Below are positions 60,654-64,000 of a stretch of DNA of 64,000 bases, piece after piece. This stretch comes from Burkholderia sp. H160 (GTDB taxonomy: Bacteria > Pseudomonadota > Gammaproteobacteria > Burkholderiales > Burkholderiaceae): assembly GCA_000173575.1 (NCBI GenBank), contig ABYL01000014.1:1-64000 (forward strand). Direction: 5' to 3'. How positions within the stretch are numbered: the stretch's first letter is position 1; each line of letters begins with the position of its first letter. The notes under the pieces were generated by a model. It was not told where the DNA came from. It ran no database searches and saw nothing but the letters and a program-made list of their open reading frames with translations. Position numbers and translations under genes: made by a program.

Positions 60654-61585
60654 TGCTCGCGCTTCTCTTCCCCGGCCAGGGTGCGCAAAGCGAAGGCTTT
60701 CTGCATCGGCTACCGCAGCATCGCGCGGTACACGACACGCTTGCTGAAGCATCCGACACGCTCGACATCGACGTACTGACGCTCGACTCACCCAACGCGT
60801 TGAATTCGACGGTCGCCGTGCAACTCGGCTTGACCATCGCTGGCGTCGCGCTCACGCGCGCGCTCGCCGATGCGGGACTCAATGCGGAAATCAGCGCGGG
60901 GCTGTCGGTTGGCGCTTATCCGGCAGCGGTCAGTTGCGGCGCAGTGGCGTTTCGTGACGCGTTGAAGATGGTACGGCGACGCGCCGAGCTGATGGAAACC
61001 GCTTATCCGTCGGGCTACGGTCTCGCGGCTGTATCCGGCTTGAGCGAGCAGCAGGTCGAAACGATCGTTGCACAGGAGGCCGCAGAGCAACGACAACGCG
61101 TATATATCGGCAACGTCAATGCGCCGCGCCAGATCGTGATGGCCGGTGCAGACGATGCGCTCGACGCGTTCGTCGAACGCGCGCTCGCGGCTGGCGCGCG
61201 CAAGGCCACGCGGCTCGCGGTCAGCGTGCCCTCGCATTGCGAATTGCTCGCGCATGCGAGCGACGAACTGCTCGAGTACGCGCGCGAGTTGCCGTTTGAA
61301 AGACCGCGCGGCGTCTATATCGGCAATCGCGGCGGACGTCCGCTATATACGGCCGAGGCGATTCGCGAGGATCTCGCGACCAACATGCGCTACACGGTGC
61401 GCTGGTTCGATGCGCTTACGGCGATGCAGGAAATGGGCGCGCATGTGCTGGTCGAGGCGCCCCCGGGTCAGGTGTTGACGGACATCGTGAAGGAGCATTT
61501 TCCCGAGGTGATTGCGCTGGCTGCCGGTGCGTTGTCAATCGACAAACTGGTGGGGACGGTGCGCAGGCGCCTCGCGCGTGGCTAA
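60653..61585 (+). CDS. mdcH: Malonyl-CoA:ACP transacylase of the malonate decarboxylase system
   Basis: A 310-residue FabD-like acyltransferase from ATG 60653 (MLALLFPGQGAQSEGFL). The oxyanion motif is GQGAQ and the active-site Ser lies in SAGLSVGAYPA. The catalytic His is in VPSHCELLAHA. It loads malonyl onto the acetyl-less carrier protein to initiate the cycle. As the last mdc gene it ends 8 bp from the convergent TauE/SafE gene. No mdcF or mdcR follows. Confidence 0.94.
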   Translation: MLALLFPGQGAQSEGFLHRLPQHRAVHDTLAEASDTLDIDVLTLDSPNALNSTVAVQLGLTIAGVALTRALADAGLNAEISAGLSVGAYPAAVSCGAVAFRDALKMVRRRAELMETAYPSGYGLAAVSGLSEQQVETIVAQEAAEQRQRVYIGNVNAPRQIVMAGADDALDAFVERALAAGARKATRLAVSVPSHCELLAHASDELLEYARELPFERPRGVYIGNRGGRPLYTAEAIREDLATNMRYTVRWFDALTAMQEMGAHVLVEAPPGQVLTDIVKEHFPEVIALAAGALSIDKLVGTVRRRLARG

Positions 61586-61593
61586 CGCACTGC

Positions 61594-62400
61594 TCAAGCG
61601 CCGAGCAAGGCTTTCCCCGCCATGCCCAACGAAACGCAGACCAGTACGCCGGCAAAGCCTATCTGCACATGTCGCGCGGACAGATGACGCGATGCGCCGC
61701 GCCCGACGACCATCCCGAGCGCTGTCGCGACGCTGAACAGGACCGTCAGCGTGAGCGGTGGCAACACGCCGGCCCGAATCGTCGAGATGACGCCGCTGCT
61801 GCCGACCAGGGCGACGACCATCAGCGAAGTGGCAACGATGCCGTGCATCGACACATTCGTGAGCTTGCGCAACATCGGCACGATGACGAAGCCGCCGCCC
61901 ACACCGAGTAGCCCCGTCATCAAGCCAGTCAGTGCGCCAGTCCCCGCGAGCGCGGCGCCCGAGGTCCAGGTCCACGAGAGACGTCCCGTGCGTGGGTCCA
62001 TCCGGCCTACGCACAATGGTGACATCGTCTCCTCCGATGTCTTCTGGCCGATCGCCTGAGTGAGCAGACGAAGTGCGACGAGCAGCATCAGACCGGCAAA
62101 AAGCGCAACCAGCAATCGTTGCGGCAACTTGTGAGCCAGCTGTGCGCCCAGGGCAGTCACGGGCGCGCCAGCAATCGTCATGAGCAGCGCCGCGCGATAG
62201 CGCACAAGTCCGCTCCGGAAAGCCTCGATGGCGCCGATCGCCGCACTTCCGGCGACAGCGATCAGCGCGACGGGCGACGCCTGCTGCATCGGCCAGCCCA
62301 TCCCCACGACGAGTGCGGGAACGGCAAGAATGCCGCCGCCGGCGCCCGTCAGCCCCAATACAGCCCCGACGAGAATTCCAAGTATCAGTGAAGTCAGCAT
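61594..62400 (-). CDS. TauE/SafE (TSUP) family permease
   Basis: A 268-residue, eight-helix membrane protein beginning MLTSLILGILVGAVLGLTGAGGGILAVPAL, here given in pieces: the glycine-rich LGLTGAGGGILAVPAL and, in the second repeat, GLLGVGGGFVIVPML. These G-rich half-repeats define the TSUP family of sulfite, sulfonate or organosulfur exporters. The central cytoplasmic loop is about 30 residues. It is convergent with mdcH and lies downstream of a sulfide:quinone oxidoreductase remnant on the same strand, so it was probably part of a sulfur-oxidation operon rather than of the malonate system. Confidence 0.88.
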   Translation of the reverse strand: MLTSLILGILVGAVLGLTGAGGGILAVPALVVGMGWPMQQASPVALIAVAGSAAIGAIEAFRSGLVRYRAALLMTIAGAPVTALGAQLAHKLPQRLLVALFAGLMLLVALRLLTQAIGQKTSEETMSPLCVGRMDPRTGRLSWTWTSGAALAGTGALTGLMTGLLGVGGGFVIVPMLRKLTNVSMHGIVATSLMVVALVGSSGVISTIRAGVLPPLTLTVLFSVATALGMVVGRGASRHLSARHVQIGFAGVLVCVSLGMAGKALLGA

Positions 62401-62481
62401 GAGTCGTTCGACAGGAGGTATTGGCCGCGACGTCGGCTGTGACCGGCGCTACGCGGCACTATCAGGATGCTTGCGCAGTGC

Positions 62482-62697
62482 TCAGCCGACGATTTCCGGC
62501 TTGGCCAGCCATTCACGGCCCTTGAGCATCGCGCGCCAGTAGAGCGGCGGCAGCATCCGCTCCTTCAGCAGCCACGCCAGTCGTGACGGGCGTTTCCCGT
62601 CAATGAGCCAGGCGGGGAATGACGGTGCAACCTTGCCCCCATACAAAAACTCCGCGAGCACGATCTTGCCGCGCTCGACCGTGAGCGGGCACAAGTG
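62482..62697 (-). pseudogene. 3' remnant of a sulfide:quinone oxidoreductase gene
   Basis: About 70 codons remain. The reading CPLTVERGKIVLAEFLYGGK, then FPAWLIDGKRPSRLAWLLKE and LPPLYWRAMLKGREWLAKPE is the C-terminal end of FAD-dependent sulfide:quinone oxidoreductases, which are usually about 400 residues. The part coding for the FAD domains is missing. An in-frame TAG (62698-62700) and foreign sequence appear immediately before CPLT, so the 5' part was removed by a deletion. No start codon or ribosome site suggests expression. Confidence 0.75.
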
Positions 62698-63886
62698 CTA
62701 TCAGATCTCACACCACTACGACGTTCCCTGCGACCAGGCCGGAGAGCACTGCCCGATGAAGCGCGCTCTGGAGCAGCGCGGCCCGGACCGTGTGCTTCAC
62801 ATTCACTACACGCCGCGCGGCCCCGAGCACGTCGATGTCGAACTGCGTCCGATATTCGGCGCGCAGCATGCCGTCATTGCCTACGTCGAGCGCCTCGTGA
62901 CGGTTCGCAGTGCGTCGGCCAAACCGAGCGAGGAGGGGCTGGTCGGACGGTCGGCCGCTTTCAATGACGCGATCTCCGCGCTACATCGCGTCGCGCCGTC
63001 GAAGTTGCCGGTGCTGCTGCTGGGCGAATCCGGGACCGGCAAGGAACTCTTCGCAACCGCGCTACACGAGGCGAGCACGCGCGCGCAGAGTCCGTTTGTC
63101 GTCGTCGATTGCTCCGGCATCACGGAGTGGTTGTTCGAGAGCGAGTTCTTCGGCTACGAGAAAGGCGCGTTTACGGGCGCCATAACGAGAAAGCCCGGGC
63201 TTCTGGAAACGGCACAGGGCGGTACGCTGTTCCTCGATGAAATCGGTGACGTGCCGTTATCGATGCAGGTGAAGCTCTTGCGCCTCATCGAGACGGGGAC
63301 GTTTCGCCGGGTAGGCGGCACCGAGACATTGCACGCCGACTTTCGTCTTGTTGCGGCAACGCATAAGCCTTTGCTCGACATGACGCGTGATGGGCGATTC
63401 CGGCAGGACCTGTATTACCGGATCAGTGCGTTCCCGATCCCGCTACCTCCCTTGCGCGAGCGGCGTGGCGACATTGCACTTCTCGTCGATTCGATTCTCC
63501 GGCGCATCGGCAACGCAGGTGCTGCAGGCGGCCGCGCGTCAGGCCACAAGTTCATGGCCAGTCCCGAGGCACTGGCGAGACTGGAAGCTTATGCGTGGCC
63601 GGGCAATATCCGTGAAATGCGCAAAGTGCTCGAGCGCGCATGTCTTCTTTCCGATGACGGTGTGATCCGACCCGAGCATTTGCCGGAGTACATACGGGAA
63701 GCCGCTATGGAACGTGCGGGCATGATCGAGCGATCTTCGCCGGCGCGTTCTTCGCCTTCAATGTCCGATGAAGAACTGATGAACCTGGCGAAAGCGTTCC
63801 CCGGCACGCGTAAAGCACTCGCAGCACATCTTGGGTGGAGCGAGCGGACGCTCTACCGTCGGCTGAAAGCGCTTGGCTTAACCTAA
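62690..63886 (+). pseudogene. 5'-truncated sigma-54-dependent activator
   Basis: About 398 codons remain. The N-terminal sensor domain is cut and begins at CYQISHHYDVPCDQAGEHCP (with a possible Cys-rich sensor motif). The AAA+ domain is intact: Walker A GESGTGKE, sigma-54 contact loop EKGAFTGAITRK, Walker B TLFLDEIGD and the arginine region DLYYRISAFPIPLPPLRER. A Fis-type HTH is at the end (TRKALAAHLGWSERTLYRRL). An in-frame ATG at 62603, antisense to the sulfide:quinone oxidoreductase relic, could make a chimeric protein. The original gene was probably divergent from, and an activator of, the oxidoreductase gene. Confidence 0.75.
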
Positions 63887-64000
63887 TTCGGCCGCTATGA
63901 GCCCTACACCTACGTTCAGACGCGTTCGCTGGTTAGATTAGGGGCCAGGGCCCATCAGTGATAAGGCCAAAAATCGCAATTCACCCTTGCGTACAAAGCA
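63887..64000. other. Window-end intergenic sequence
   Basis: 114 bp after the activator remnant. I see no coding frame, terminator or repeat in it. Confidence 0.4.

Noticed and set aside
62401-64000. Possible insertion sequence or transposon end at the 62690 junction
   Set aside because: No inverted terminal repeats, target duplication or transposase fragment are visible; a simple deletion explains both truncated genes.

Overview
The window is high-GC, densely coded chromosomal DNA, most likely from a Burkholderiaceae member (Burkholderia/Paraburkholderia type). The basis is the OmpC-type Burkholderia porin, a beta-proteobacterial oxidative uronate pathway, cyanide-insensitive bd-type oxidase, a Fur box of the GAGAAT/GAATCGTTCTC kind, and the sheer number of GntR, LysR, MFS, TRAP and ABC genes. 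I see no rRNA, tRNA, CRISPR array, insertion sequence or phage. It reads as a soil or plant-associated catabolic region.

Region 1 (1-2000) holds the 3' end of an RpiR/SIS-domain regulator, a GNAT acetyltransferase and a glycolipid-binding-like protein. Region 2 (2184-21350) is the main system, a hexuronate/aldarate catabolic island. It has two uptake routes (TRAP transporter plus porin; ExuT-type and GarP/GudP-type MFS carriers) and two uronate dehydrogenases. An SMP-30 lactonase, galactarate dehydratase (GarD), KdgD and a 2-oxoglutarate-semialdehyde dehydrogenase lead to 2-oxoglutarate. GarL and GarR form a second branch to pyruvate and glycerate. A FadR-type GntR regulator sits in the middle. 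A 17-bp operator-like motif (about GTTGTACGATGACATAT) recurs in each intergenic promoter region of the island, usually as a pair, which defines a local regulon. A lower-GC two-gene membrane-protein insert (18236-19017) interrupts it.

Region 3 (21550-25520) has an eroded hydrolase relic, a perfect FNR/Anr-type box, cioA-cioB with a small DUF2474-like gene, and a NarL-type response regulator. The regulator's 3' end overlaps that of a convergent hybrid histidine kinase (25486-27402). Region 4 (27606-32964) has a sigma-factor-like protein, a 1138-residue GMC oxidoreductase/alpha-beta-hydrolase fusion with a PHA-synthase-like Cys nucleophile box, and an orphan ModA-like binding protein.

Region 5 (33000-40406) pairs an FAD oxidoreductase and a 2-oxoglutarate/Fe(II) oxygenase-like protein with a divergent polar amino-acid-type ABC transporter and two HutC-type GntR regulators. 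GTATATAC boxes lie in the shared promoter region. Region 6 (40507-42824) holds a methyltransferase, an arylamine N-acetyltransferase and a DUF2501 protein. Region 7 (43001-51091) is a probable Fur-controlled iron operon: OprB-type porin, NHL-type secreted protein, EfeB-like DyP peroxidase and an FbpABC-type ferric transporter.

Region 8 (51115-53007) is a divergent LysR/EamA pair. Region 9 (53027-61585) is a malonate decarboxylase operon, mdcABCDEGH, with a GntR regulator and a divergent MFS carrier that may replace the missing mdcF transporter. Region 10 (61594-63886) looks like a decayed sulfide-oxidation locus: a TauE/SafE permease, then the 3' remnant of a sulfide:quinone oxidoreductase joined head-to-head to a 5'-truncated sigma-54 activator at a deletion scar near 62690.
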